Shown: in pieces, positions 37,654-46,383 of the stretch
Position numbering within the stretch: position 1 is the stretch's first letter
Layout: each line of letters opens with the position of its first letter
Source of the DNA: Paenibacillus sp. Soil787
GTDB taxonomy: Bacteria; Bacillota; Bacilli; Paenibacillales; NBRC-103111
DNA length: 64,000 nucleotides
NCBI RefSeq assembly: GCF_001429545.1
Contig: NZ_LMSP01000001.1
Coordinates: 278,774-342,773 of the forward strand
Reading direction: 5' to 3'
Position numbers and translations under genes: made by a program
The notes under the pieces: generated by a model
What the model was told of the DNA's origin: nothing
Databases searched by the model: none
The model's input: only the letters and a program-made list of their open reading frames with translations

Positions 37654-38529
37654 ATGTTATTAGGCGCTATCGAAGGCGGCGGGACAAAGTTCGTATGCGG
37701 AATTGGTACGGCAGATGGCGAAATCCTTGACCGCATCTCTATCCCAACAACGACACCAGAAGCTACGCTCGGCAATGCGATGGATTTCTTTGCAGCTAAG
37801 GAGATACAAGCGATTGGAATCGGAACCTTCGGCCCGATCGATGTGAACCCGCAGAGCCCGGCTTATGGTTCCGTAACAAAAACGCCAAAGCCGCACTGGA
37901 GCGGTTACCGGATCGTAGAGCATTTGAAGCGGTACTTTGACATCCCCATTGGTTTTGATACCGATGTGAATACAGCTGCCTTGGGGGAAGCAACATGGGG
38001 GGCAGCAGCAGGGTTGAACAGCTGCCTGTACATGACGGTCGGAACCGGGATCGGTGCGGGTGCAATCGTTGAAGGCAAGCTCGTTCATGGTTTGACCCAT
38101 CCGGAAATGGGGCACATTCTTGTACGGCGGCATCCGGATGACAGCTATGAAGGACACTGCCCCTTTCACAAAGATTGTTTGGAAGGACTGGCGGCCGGAC
38201 CGGCGCTGGAGGATCGTTGGGGATCGAAGGCGTTTGAACTTGGAGATACTCATTCTGCTTGGGAAATGGAAAGCTATTATATCGCTCAGGCACTAGTCAA
38301 TTACGCGCTCATTCTTTCTCCGGAGAAAATCATTATCGGCGGCGGCGTTATGAACCAATCTCACTTATTCCCGCTTATACGCGAACAAGTTCGTAAACTG
38401 TTGAACGGATATGTACAGCATCCTGCTTTTTCAGAGGACAACGATAGTTACATTGTACAACCCGCTCTAGGCGGCAACGCTGGCCTTTGCGGTGCACTGG
38501 CCTTGGCTAAGCAAGCTTTGGGTATTTAG
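37654..38529 (+). CDS. Fructokinase, ROK family
   Basis: ATP-dependent fructokinase of 291 residues, converting the fructose released by GH32 to fructose 6-phosphate. The ATP-phosphate loop is AIEGGGTKF at the N-terminus. The catalytic Asp lies in DTDVNTAALGEA. The zinc site typical of ROK fructokinases is EGHCPFHKDCLEGLA. The size and these motifs match the YdhR/ScrK type of Bacillus. It follows GH32 by 30 bases and ends the fructan operon. GTGAGGG precedes the ATG. Confidence 0.93.
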   Translation: MLLGAIEGGGTKFVCGIGTADGEILDRISIPTTTPEATLGNAMDFFAAKEIQAIGIGTFGPIDVNPQSPAYGSVTKTPKPHWSGYRIVEHLKRYFDIPIGFDTDVNTAALGEATWGAAAGLNSCLYMTVGTGIGAGAIVEGKLVHGLTHPEMGHILVRRHPDDSYEGHCPFHKDCLEGLAAGPALEDRWGSKAFELGDTHSAWEMESYYIAQALVNYALILSPEKIIIGGGVMNQSHLFPLIREQVRKLLNGYVQHPAFSEDNDSYIVQPALGGNAGLCGALALAKQALGI

Positions 38530-38612
38530 CACACCAAGAAATTACTTGAAATTGAACGTACCTCCAGCTCTTTACATATTTATTCGTTGAATACGATTTG
38601 GGAGGAATTCAA

Positions 38613-39719
38613 ATGAAACTGGGTTTCATCGGCTGTGGAGTGATTTCTATAGCACACCTTGAAGGATTGGCACAATTAAAGAAAGAGAACAGGGATACCT
38701 TTGAATTATCGGCAGTCTGTGATATTAGGCTTGAGCGAGCCGAGGCTTTCGCAGCGGAAGTTGAAAAACTATTAGGAACTTGTCCTGCTGTTTATACGGA
38801 TTATCGCGAAATGCTGGAAAAAGACAAACCGGATGCCGTTTCGATCCTCATCAACCACGACTTGCATCATACGGTTGCGGAAGACTGTTTTGCTGCGGGA
38901 GTCCATGTACAGATGCAAAAACCGCTAGCCATTTCACCTTCTTTTGGACGTAAAATGATCGCGGATGCCAAGAAATATAATCGGGTGTTAACGTTAGCCG
39001 AGCCAAGCGTGTTAGGGGCAGGGAATGTAGCTGCTGCCAGAGCGGTAAAGGATGGAATGATCGGTTCCGTCTATATGATCATGGATTATGCGACTACAAC
39101 AATCAAGCGGGGCTTCTTCGCCGGAACGCCGTGGCGTCATATGAAAGGACAAGCGGGGGCGGGCTGGATTAATGACCATGGCGTCCACCGGACTCACTTT
39201 TTTACGGAAGTGAACGGACCTATCAAAGAAGTCTTTGCCTATACCGAAATTTTTGAAAAAGAGCTCAGCGATGGGAAGGTAACAATTCAACCGACCGGAG
39301 AAGATACGGCAGTGACGGTTTTCCGTTATGAGAACGGGGCTCTCGGTCACTGGATGTGCGCTTCTTCCGCTCATGGGGAAAGAACAGGAGGTGTATGGAT
39401 CTACGGAAGTAAGGGCTGCTTCCGCCCAGGACAGCAAATTACACTCGAGGACGGGGAAATCGTTACGATGCCGGCGCTGATTGAGAAGTATGCGTCCGAT
39501 GTCGTTCAAAATCCGTTCGCCCATTCCTATGTGGAATTATGGGAAGCGATTGCGGACGGAAAACCTCCAATATCCAGCGCGGAACGAGGTCTTGAAGCTT
39601 TGGGGGTTGTATTCGCCGCATTGGAAGCGGCAACCATCGGCCAACCGGTTAACGTACAAGACATACTCCGTGGCGGCAAGCATGCGTATGAAGATACAGT
39701 TTTGGCGGAAATGAAGTAA
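38613..39719 (+). CDS. Gfo/Idh/MocA-family oxidoreductase 1
   Basis: NAD(P)-dependent sugar or inositol-type dehydrogenase, 368 residues. The Rossmann motif GFIGCGVISIAH opens the protein, MQKPLAIS replaces the usual E-K-P motif (Gln for Glu), and the C-terminal alpha/beta domain carries GAGWINDHGVHRTHF. GGAGGAAT before ATG 38613 fixes the start. It is 80 bases after the fructokinase with no terminator seen, so it may be the last gene of that operon, or belong to the next locus. The substrate is unknown. A long palindromic terminator follows. Confidence 0.88.
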   Translation: MKLGFIGCGVISIAHLEGLAQLKKENRDTFELSAVCDIRLERAEAFAAEVEKLLGTCPAVYTDYREMLEKDKPDAVSILINHDLHHTVAEDCFAAGVHVQMQKPLAISPSFGRKMIADAKKYNRVLTLAEPSVLGAGNVAAARAVKDGMIGSVYMIMDYATTTIKRGFFAGTPWRHMKGQAGAGWINDHGVHRTHFFTEVNGPIKEVFAYTEIFEKELSDGKVTIQPTGEDTAVTVFRYENGALGHWMCASSAHGERTGGVWIYGSKGCFRPGQQITLEDGEIVTMPALIEKYASDVVQNPFAHSYVELWEAIADGKPPISSAERGLEALGVVFAALEAATIGQPVNVQDILRGGKHAYEDTVLAEMK

Positions 39720-39768
39720 GATTCGGAGAATGATTGAAATGAATTGATATATTTTTTCCTGTTCTTGT

Positions 39769-39812
39769 AAAAGTTTGAAAACCCGATCTTAAGATCGGGT
39801 TTTCAAACTTTT
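39769..39812. terminator. 44-base perfect palindromic terminator
   Basis: Arms of 22 bases (39769-39790 and 39791-39812) are exact reverse complements with only TTAA at the turn; they begin AAAAGTTTG and end CAAACTTTT. It works in both directions and closes the Gfo/Idh/MocA gene. Confidence 0.85.
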
Positions 39813-39900
39813 TAATGATCTTAGCAGGAATACTTATGTAAACTTAGGGAAATTACAAGGAATCTTGTACCTTAATAAACTTAGAAATTTGAAAAGGAAT

Positions 39901-40181
39901 GTAACGGGGCTGTCTCATAAAACTTGGGGCAGTCCTATTGGATTATATTTCGCCCCTGGCATGCATTATATTGAAGAAACGGTATCAGAATACCCTCAGG
40001 CAAGACGGTTTACATAGACGGTGGAGCCGCATTGATCGGTTCACTGGTTTGCGACGCCGTACAAAACGTCGCCATCCGTGGCAGGGGAATGATCTACCTG
40101 AGTGATTCATTAAAGTATATACATCGGAGCTCGGAACATGTCAGCATCCGGCAGTTCAATCGTGTCATCGAGCAGCCTTAA
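39901..40181 (+). pseudogene. Remnant of a beta-helix glycosidase (GH28/GH49-like)
   Basis: Two frames joined by a frameshift near 39975-39985 still read as part of a right-handed beta-helix carbohydrase. The first frame gives GLYFAPGMHYIEE; the second gives GIRIPSGKTVYIDGG and then VQNVAIRGRG before a stop at 40179-40181. The pairs FAPG..H and IRIPSGKTVYI-GGA are conserved just before the first helix coils of polygalacturonase-like enzymes. No start codon with a ribosome-binding site is seen and the catalytic part is missing. It lies in the 610-base gap between the two oxidoreductase genes, which otherwise holds the palindrome at 39769 and the promoter at 40248. Confidence 0.5.
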
Positions 40182-40247
40182 ACCTTGAAAAATAATGATA
40201 TTTGATTAAATCTCCGTAACAGCTTCCCGAAAAGCTGGGGGAAAGTT

Positions 40248-40288
40248 CGTTGATATAGTGCACTTTTCGTTGGTTTGATAACTAGAAC
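40248..40288 (+). promoter_or_regulatory. Shared promoter pattern, copy A
   Basis: Blocks CGTTGATA (40248-40255), TTTTC (40264-40268), GATAAC (40277-40282) and TAGAA (40283-40287) recur in the same order upstream of importer 3 (44399-44441). CGTTGATA and GATAAC start exactly 29 bases apart in both copies. TAGAAC may be the -10 box. It lies about 45-80 bases before the second oxidoreductase gene. Confidence 0.45.
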
Positions 40289-40329
40289 TATCTCCCCTCC
40301 CTTAATACAATTAGGCATAGAGGAGATGG

Positions 40330-41598
40330 ATGAAAATGACCCAATTAACCGCTATATTGATCGGCGCAGGTGCTAGAGGCGCACAGAGTTACGCGCCTTA
40401 TGCGCTCGATTATCCGCATGAACTGAAGTTTGTCGCCGTTGCCGAAGCAAGTGAAAGCCGAAGAAGTAATTTTGCCGGGCTTCATAATATACCGTCTGAT
40501 TGTTGCTTTGAATCTTGGGAGCAGCTGCTGGGGCGACCGCAAATGGCAGATATCGCCGTCATTTGCACACAGGACCAGATGCATTACGAGCCGACCATGC
40601 AGGCATTGGAGAAAAAATATCATGTTCTGCTAGAGAAGCCGATGTCGCCATCTCCGATGGAGTGTATTGAAATGGAGCTGGTGTCAAAGGAAAACGAACG
40701 TCTTTTAACGATTTGCCATGTGCTTCGCTATACGCCGTTTTGGTCTGCAATAAAACGAGTTATTTCCGATGGCAAAATAGGGCAGGTTGTGTCGATTCAA
40801 TTGAACGAAAATGTAGGATATTGGCATATCGCCCATAGCTTTGTACGAGGAAATTGGAACAATTCGGAGACGTCAAGCCCGATGATATTGGCCAAATCGT
40901 GCCACGATATGGACGTATTATCCTGGCTGATGGATCAGCCGTGCGAGCGTGTCAGCTCATACGGTTCACTGATGCATTTTCGTTCGGAGAATGCGCCCGA
41001 GGGAGCTACCGACTATTGTATCGGCGGATGCGCTGTCGAGTCCAAATGCCCATATTCCGCTCCCCGGTTTTACCTCGGGGAAGGCAAGAGCTGGGCGCGC
41101 CATTTCGTCAATGAGCTGACCAAAGAAAATATCGTCAAAGGACTTCAAGAGACAAACTACGGGCGCTGTGTTTATAAAAGCGATAATAACGTGGTTGATC
41201 ATCAAGTGGTCAATATGGAGTTTGCGAACGGTGCTACCGCCATGTTCAGCATGTGCGGATTTACGAGGCACCAGGAGCGGAGAATTCAAATCATGGGAAC
41301 GTGTGGCGAAATTCGGGCTGAGGATAACAAAATCGTTGTGCGCGATTTCTTGACCCATGAGGAAACCGTCATTGAAATTCCGCTGCAAACAAGCGGTCAC
41401 GGCGGAGGGGACAGCGGCATTGTACGCAGTTTCTTAAGCGAGGTCCGAAGCTTTGCAGGCGGAGAAAGCCTCTCCTCGGCCTCGGCTTCCGTAAGAAGCC
41501 ATATGATGGCCTTCGCTGCCGAGCATTCGAGACTTCATAATGGCAAGTCGGTTGAGCTGAATGAATTTTATAAAAGCATAATGAACACACCGGATTAA
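40330..41598 (+). CDS. Gfo/Idh/MocA-family oxidoreductase 2
   Basis: NAD(P)-dependent oxidoreductase of 422 residues. The nucleotide-binding motif is LIGAGARGAQSYAPYA, with the catalytic LLEKPMSPSP and a His in AKSCHDMDVLSWL. A Cys cluster (CIGGCAVESKCPYSAP) near residue 235 is typical of this long subgroup found beside glycoside hydrolases. GAGGAG lies just before ATG 40330; ATG 40336 is equally placed. It precedes the GH2 gene and probably modifies a sugar released there. Confidence 0.88.
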   Translation: MKMTQLTAILIGAGARGAQSYAPYALDYPHELKFVAVAEASESRRSNFAGLHNIPSDCCFESWEQLLGRPQMADIAVICTQDQMHYEPTMQALEKKYHVLLEKPMSPSPMECIEMELVSKENERLLTICHVLRYTPFWSAIKRVISDGKIGQVVSIQLNENVGYWHIAHSFVRGNWNNSETSSPMILAKSCHDMDVLSWLMDQPCERVSSYGSLMHFRSENAPEGATDYCIGGCAVESKCPYSAPRFYLGEGKSWARHFVNELTKENIVKGLQETNYGRCVYKSDNNVVDHQVVNMEFANGATAMFSMCGFTRHQERRIQIMGTCGEIRAEDNKIVVRDFLTHEETVIEIPLQTSGHGGGDSGIVRSFLSEVRSFAGGESLSSASASVRSHMMAFAAEHSRLHNGKSVELNEFYKSIMNTPD

Positions 41599-41918
41599 AG
41601 CGGCTGCATAATGTCAGAACCGTTTCCGACTGGCATGATAAATCTTGATTTGCGCGTATAACTCTGATTCTGATGATTCGGAAGCGAAATGGAGGTCTAC
41701 GACAATGAGAAGAAATGTTACAGAAACTACAAATGGATGGATTGCTGACAATGGAAATGGCAACTTGTGTTTCGTGGCGCGAGTCAAAATATGTGTAAAC
41801 TTAACTGGTTTATGTTCGGTTCGGAAAATTCTGATAAAGATGTTTCGGGAACGTTCATTCCGAAACATCTTTTTTTGTCAGCTATACATCATGATCGTTG
41901 CTAGGGAGGAAGTCCTAC
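41599..41918 (+). other. Intergenic region with weak short reading frame and terminator
   Basis: The 320 bases between the oxidoreductase and GH2 genes contain GGAGG (41691-41695) nine bases before an ATG at 41705. The frame that follows runs through the terminator at 41838 and resembles no protein I know. It may be the start of a gene that has been lost. Confidence 0.3.
41838..41877 (+). terminator. Terminator upstream of GH2 gene
   Basis: Perfect 11-base arms AGATGTTTCGG (41838-41848) and CCGAAACATCT (41860-41870), followed by seven T. It separates the GH2 gene from the oxidoreductase, or acts as a leader attenuator for GH2. Confidence 0.85.
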
Positions 41919-44366
41919 ATGACACTAAAAAATCGCTCCAGACAAACTATAAATTTCAATAGAAACTGGAAATTCATTCGTGAGGATATCATTGGCGCCG
42001 AACGGAAACAATTTTCGGATGAAGGCTGGGACACCGTATGTTTACCCCATACCCCCGCAATCGAATCCGTGCATGTCGATCTGCATTTTCAAGGGATTTG
42101 CTGGTATCGCAAGCATTTTACCGTACACGAAGAAGATACGGGAAAGAAAATTGTTGTAGAATTCGAAGCGGCTATGCAACATGCTAACGTATGGGTCAAC
42201 GGAACGTATAAGCTCAACCATAAAGGCGGTTTTTTGCCATTTACGGTGGACATCACGGATGATGTCGATTTCGATGGGCCCAATGTGGTAGCCGTTCGGC
42301 TCGATAACCGAAACAGCGGAACCATACCGCCGGGAAAGCCGCTTGAGAGCTTGGATTTTTCCTATTTCGGCGGTCTTTACCGCAATGTGCGGCTGCATAT
42401 CACGGAGAAGCTTCATGTCACGGACGCCGTTTGCGCCGGAAAAGCGGCGGGTGGCGGGACTTTTGTCAGGTATGCAGACGTCTCGCAAGATTCGGCTATG
42501 GTCGAAGTTCAGACTCATGTGCTTAATGAGCATAACGCGGTCAAAACAGTAAAAGTCGTGACAACCCTTCTCGATCAAGAGGGCCGGCATGTTGTTTCAG
42601 CCGAGAGTTCGAGTGAGACGGTTTATGCAGGGGAAGAGCAAACATTCGGGCAAGCGCTGAAGGTAACGAAACCACGGCTTTGGCATCCGGACAGTCCCTA
42701 TTTGTACACGCTGCATACGAAAACCATAGGCGACGGCCATACGGAGGACGAGGTTTACACCCGCATAGGCATCCGTACGATTGCGTTCAGTAAAGCAACC
42801 GGCTTTGCGATTAACGGAGAAAGGCTTGTCATTCGTGGAACGAACCGCCACCAGCAGTTTCCCTATATCGGGAATGCAGCTTCGAACAACGCGCATTACC
42901 GCGATGCTAGGAAGCTGAAGGAAGCCGGATTCAACTTCGTCAGGCTTGGCCATTACCCGCAGGCGCCCGCCTTTCTTGACGCTTGCGACGAACTCGGACT
43001 GATGGTTGTCGAACCGGTGCCGGGCTGGCAGTACTGTGAGGAAGGCGAATTCCAGGATCTTGTCCGCCAGAACATCCGGGATATGATTCGCCGCGACCGG
43101 AACCGCCCGTCTGTCATCATGTGGGAGGTAAGCTTGAACGAAACGTACCACCGCAGAAAAGGGGCAACGGACGAATTTTTTCATGAATGTCATCTGATTG
43201 CGCATGAAGAGTATCCCGGGGATCAAATGTTTACATCCGGGGATACGATCGGACGGACGAATCCATCTTACGTCAATTTTGACGTGCCTTATACACTATG
43301 GAACGACGAGAATTTGACACGTCCTCTGGAGGAGGTCCTTCCTGACAAAGGAGGGTTCGACAGAGAGTACGGGGATTACGAGTTCGGCGGTCACGAGAGC
43401 ACGAGCCGAGTATCGCGCGGCGCTGGAGAGCAGAAGCTGCTGCTGCAAGCCTGGAATTATCAATGGTCGCTGAACCGGAACCGCGGCAACCGTTGGTCGC
43501 TTGGGGACGCCTCGTGGGTCGGTATCGACCATAATCGGGGCTGTTATCCGCGGTTATCTGAATGCGGGGCGCTCGATACGTTCCGGCTGCCTAAATATGT
43601 GTACTACTTTTATCAAAGCCAAAGAAAACCGGAAATCGTTCACGAACATGTCGACAGCGGACCGATGGTTTTCATCGCGAATGAATGGTCAGAACGCACC
43701 TCGCCGGCGAAAGTCGTCGTCTATTCCAACTGCGAAGAGGTAGAGCTGTTCGTCAATGGAGTATCGGTCGGCGTACAACTGCCTGATCAAGGTCCGGACA
43801 CGGAATACGGTGAACGTATTACCGGTTATGAAGTGGACTATTGGTTAACGGATGAAGAGCAGCACAAGGGGAAGGACGGAAGCGTACAAGGAAAAACGGA
43901 TGCCGGCGATATGAAGGTGTTCCCGCATGACGGCGGTAACTGCCGCAATTTGGCGCATGCTCCGTTTACCTTTACCGGTGTGACATATGTGCCCGGGGAG
44001 TTGAGTGCTATCGCGCGAATAGGCGGCAAAGAAGCCGTACAATGCGCTGTTCGTACGCCGCTGGAGCCCAAGGACCTATCCATCCGCATCGACAAGAGCG
44101 GGAAGGAACTTGCCGCAGACGGCGCGGATTTTGTGTTTGTCTATGCCGAAATCAAGGACGCGAATGGGACCGTGGTGCCTTCCGAAGGCAATGAGGTTTT
44201 GTTTGATATTGAGGGTCCTGCCGTTATCGTTGGTGCAAATCCGGTACGGGCAGAAGCCGGTATCGTGACTGTGCTGCTTCAATCCCGGGAAACGCCTGGG
44301 GAAATTGTCGTAAAAGCGTATTCTACAGGTTTAAAGCCGACCGCGGCCAAGTTTGAAAGTAAATAA
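41919..44366 (+). CDS. Glycoside hydrolase family 2 (beta-galactosidase-like)
   Basis: 815-residue enzyme, no signal peptide. Order of domains: sugar-binding jelly roll (about residues 10-170, with VWVNGTYKLNHKGGFLPF), Ig-like domain (about 180-285), TIM barrel (about 290-590), then DUF4982-like and Ig/invasin-like C-terminal domains (about 610-815). The acid/base is Glu408 in MWEVSLNE. The nucleophile is probably one of the Glu residues in the segment DREYGDYEFGGHES, where the alignment is less certain. GGGAGGAAG supports ATG 41919. The sugar could be a beta-galactoside or beta-glucuronide. Confidence 0.9.
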   Translation: MTLKNRSRQTINFNRNWKFIREDIIGAERKQFSDEGWDTVCLPHTPAIESVHVDLHFQGICWYRKHFTVHEEDTGKKIVVEFEAAMQHANVWVNGTYKLNHKGGFLPFTVDITDDVDFDGPNVVAVRLDNRNSGTIPPGKPLESLDFSYFGGLYRNVRLHITEKLHVTDAVCAGKAAGGGTFVRYADVSQDSAMVEVQTHVLNEHNAVKTVKVVTTLLDQEGRHVVSAESSSETVYAGEEQTFGQALKVTKPRLWHPDSPYLYTLHTKTIGDGHTEDEVYTRIGIRTIAFSKATGFAINGERLVIRGTNRHQQFPYIGNAASNNAHYRDARKLKEAGFNFVRLGHYPQAPAFLDACDELGLMVVEPVPGWQYCEEGEFQDLVRQNIRDMIRRDRNRPSVIMWEVSLNETYHRRKGATDEFFHECHLIAHEEYPGDQMFTSGDTIGRTNPSYVNFDVPYTLWNDENLTRPLEEVLPDKGGFDREYGDYEFGGHESTSRVSRGAGEQKLLLQAWNYQWSLNRNRGNRWSLGDASWVGIDHNRGCYPRLSECGALDTFRLPKYVYYFYQSQRKPEIVHEHVDSGPMVFIANEWSERTSPAKVVVYSNCEEVELFVNGVSVGVQLPDQGPDTEYGERITGYEVDYWLTDEEQHKGKDGSVQGKTDAGDMKVFPHDGGNCRNLAHAPFTFTGVTYVPGELSAIARIGGKEAVQCAVRTPLEPKDLSIRIDKSGKELAADGADFVFVYAEIKDANGTVVPSEGNEVLFDIEGPAVIVGANPVRAEAGIVTVLLQSRETPGEIVVKAYSTGLKPTAAKFESK

Positions 44367-44398
44367 AGGAAAATACTTTGTTGATCAAGTGCAGGTTT

Positions 44399-44442
44399 CG
44401 TTGATAGCGGCAGTATTTTTCATTTTGGATAACCGCTAGAAT
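44399..44442 (+). promoter_or_regulatory. Shared promoter pattern, copy B
   Basis: CGTTGATA (44399-44406), TTTTC (44417-44421), GATAAC (44428-44433) and TAGAAT (44437-44442) repeat the arrangement seen at 40248. TAGAAT is a good -10 box. A weak inverted repeat AAATACT/AGTATTT (44371-44418) surrounds the left part and may end the GH2 transcript. Confidence 0.5.
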
Positions 44443-44482
44443 CAAATTAGATACTGCAAGACGGAATAATGAGGTGAGCGTG

Positions 44483-45397
44483 ATGGCAAGACGTTTTCTA
44501 CAGCAATGGGATTTGCAAATTATGGTGATTCCGGCCATTCTCCTGATCGTCATCTTTTCCTATATTCCGATGTGGGGGGTGCTGACGGCATTTCAGGACT
44601 ACAGTCCGGCAAAAGGATTTCTAGGGAGCAATTGGGTTGGATTTAAACATTTCCGAATGTTTTTCAATGCTCCGGAATTTTGGCTGATTATGCGCAATAC
44701 GGTTGTAATCAGTTTGCTTAAACTGCTTGTGGGTTTTCCAGCGCCCATTGCTCTCGCTTTAATGCTGAACGAAATCAAAAATGGCGCGTTTAAGCGCTTC
44801 GTCCAGACGATCAGTTATTTGCCGCATTTTATATCCTGGGTTATCGTCTCAGGGTTCGTCATCTCGATGCTGTCCGTCGATAACGGGAGCCTGAACATGG
44901 TCTTGCAAAAGTTCGACTTGATTAAGGAATCGGTCAACTGGCTGTCGATTCCCGAATATTTCTGGACGATCTTGATTGCCTCTGGCGTATGGAAAGAGAT
45001 CGGGTTCGGCGCGATCGTCTATTTAGCGGCTATTGCCGGTGTCGATCCTCATTTGTACGAGGCGGCCTCGATTGACGGCGCCGGACGTTTGAGGAAGTTA
45101 TTTTCGATTACGATACCTTCGATCTCCCCGGTTATTGTCATCTTTTTGATTTTGTCGGTGAGTCAAATTTTAAATGCAGGATTTGAAGAAATTTTACTGT
45201 TGACGAATCAGGGAACGAACGTGGTCTTGAGACCCGTATCTGAAATCATCGATACGTACGTTTATCGTGTAGGAATTGAAAACTACCGTTATTCCTATGC
45301 GACGGCCGCCGGATTCTTCAAAGGTGTCATCAGTGTCGGACTGCTCGTTGTCGCCAACTGGGTAGCCAGAAGGCTGGGCAGGACCAGTCTATGGTAA
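44483..45397 (+). CDS. Carbohydrate ABC transporter permease, LplB type (importer 3)
   Basis: Permease of 304 residues with about six membrane segments beginning near residue 15. The ATPase-contact loop reads YEAASIDGAGRLRKLFSITIP near residues 195-215. GAGGTGA selects ATG 44483; GTG codons at 44474 and 44480 are less likely. It is first in the order permease, permease, lipoprotein, response regulator, sensor kinase, all in the same direction. The substrate is probably an oligosaccharide cleaved by the GH2 enzyme upstream. Confidence 0.93.
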   Translation: MARRFLQQWDLQIMVIPAILLIVIFSYIPMWGVLTAFQDYSPAKGFLGSNWVGFKHFRMFFNAPEFWLIMRNTVVISLLKLLVGFPAPIALALMLNEIKNGAFKRFVQTISYLPHFISWVIVSGFVISMLSVDNGSLNMVLQKFDLIKESVNWLSIPEYFWTILIASGVWKEIGFGAIVYLAAIAGVDPHLYEAASIDGAGRLRKLFSITIPSISPVIVIFLILSVSQILNAGFEEILLLTNQGTNVVLRPVSEIIDTYVYRVGIENYRYSYATAAGFFKGVISVGLLVVANWVARRLGRTSLW

Positions 45398-45422
45398 GCG
45401 CGTTCAGAAAGGAGGAGACAGC

Positions 45423-46316
45423 TTGAAGCGCTCAACTGAGGACTATGTAATTGATATTGTGATTTATTCCTGTTTGATTATTCTCGCTTTCTTAACCTTG
45501 TATCCGTTCTGGAATTCACTTGTTATTTCATTTAACGACGGCAATGACACAGCTGCGGGAGGCATCACCTTATGGCCCCGGGAATTTACGCTGGAAAATT
45601 ACCGGTACGTTTTCAAGGATAACCGAATGATTCATGCCTTTTGGGTCACTGTTGCGAGAACGGTTGTAGGCACCTTTCTATCCATCGCGTTTTCTTCCAT
45701 GTTCGCTTATGCGATGACCAAACGGGATTTGATCGGCAAGAAATTTTACATGATCATTTGCGTGATCACGATGTACTTTGGCGGAGGACTCATTCCGACC
45801 TACCTGTTGATCAAAGAGCTGCATCTGATGAATACCTTCTGGGTGCTAGTCATACCCGGTATGATCAGCGTCTGGAATATGATTATATTCCGCACGTTTT
45901 TCCAGGGGCTTCCAGATGGACTTGAGGAATCAGCCAAGATCGATGGCTGCAATCATCTCGGCATCTTTTTTCGGATTGTTCTTCCGGTATCCGGGCCTGT
46001 CATCGCCACCTTGTCGCTGTTCACGGCAGTGGGCCATTGGAATGCCTGGTTTGACGCTTCGATCTATATTACGAATCAGAAGCTGCTTCCCATCCAGGTT
46101 CTCTTGAACCAAACGATCCGCTCGATTCTTGCCGTCGAGTCTTCCACTCAAGTAAGTGCAACGAAGCAGGAGTTTTTGCTCGGCTTGCAGAGCGTAACGC
46201 ACAAATCGATTGTGATGTCCACGACGATGGTGGCGACCATCCCGATTATGCTCGTCTATCCGTTTGTACAAAAGTACTTTGTCAAAGGTGTGCTTGTCGG
46301 TTCGCTGAAAGAATAA
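45423..46316 (+). CDS. Carbohydrate ABC transporter permease, YtcP type (importer 3)
   Basis: Second permease of importer 3, 297 residues. ATPase-contact loop EESAKIDGCNHLGIFFRIVLP, and C-terminus VQKYFVKGVLVGSLKE typical of the group. It starts at TTG 45423 after AAGGAGGAGA. The gap to the first permease is 25 bases. Confidence 0.93.
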   Translation: MKRSTEDYVIDIVIYSCLIILAFLTLYPFWNSLVISFNDGNDTAAGGITLWPREFTLENYRYVFKDNRMIHAFWVTVARTVVGTFLSIAFSSMFAYAMTKRDLIGKKFYMIICVITMYFGGGLIPTYLLIKELHLMNTFWVLVIPGMISVWNMIIFRTFFQGLPDGLEESAKIDGCNHLGIFFRIVLPVSGPVIATLSLFTAVGHWNAWFDASIYITNQKLLPIQVLLNQTIRSILAVESSTQVSATKQEFLLGLQSVTHKSIVMSTTMVATIPIMLVYPFVQKYFVKGVLVGSLKE

Positions 46317-46383
46317 TGCTTGTTGTTAGATGCCGGCGAAGGCTTTAACATATAGTAGTGATTACGAAAGGGGAAAGTGTCAC

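Noticed and set aside
39901..39940. Possible insertion-sequence end (GGGGCTGTCTCATAAAA)
   Set aside because: This string resembles some IS ends, but no matching inverted end or transposase is near, and the same bases fit the reading frame of the beta-helix remnant.
41705..41962. Plus-strand frame with a fair ribosome-binding site before GH2
   Set aside because: It reads straight through a strong terminator and into the GH2 leader, and has no recognisable content.
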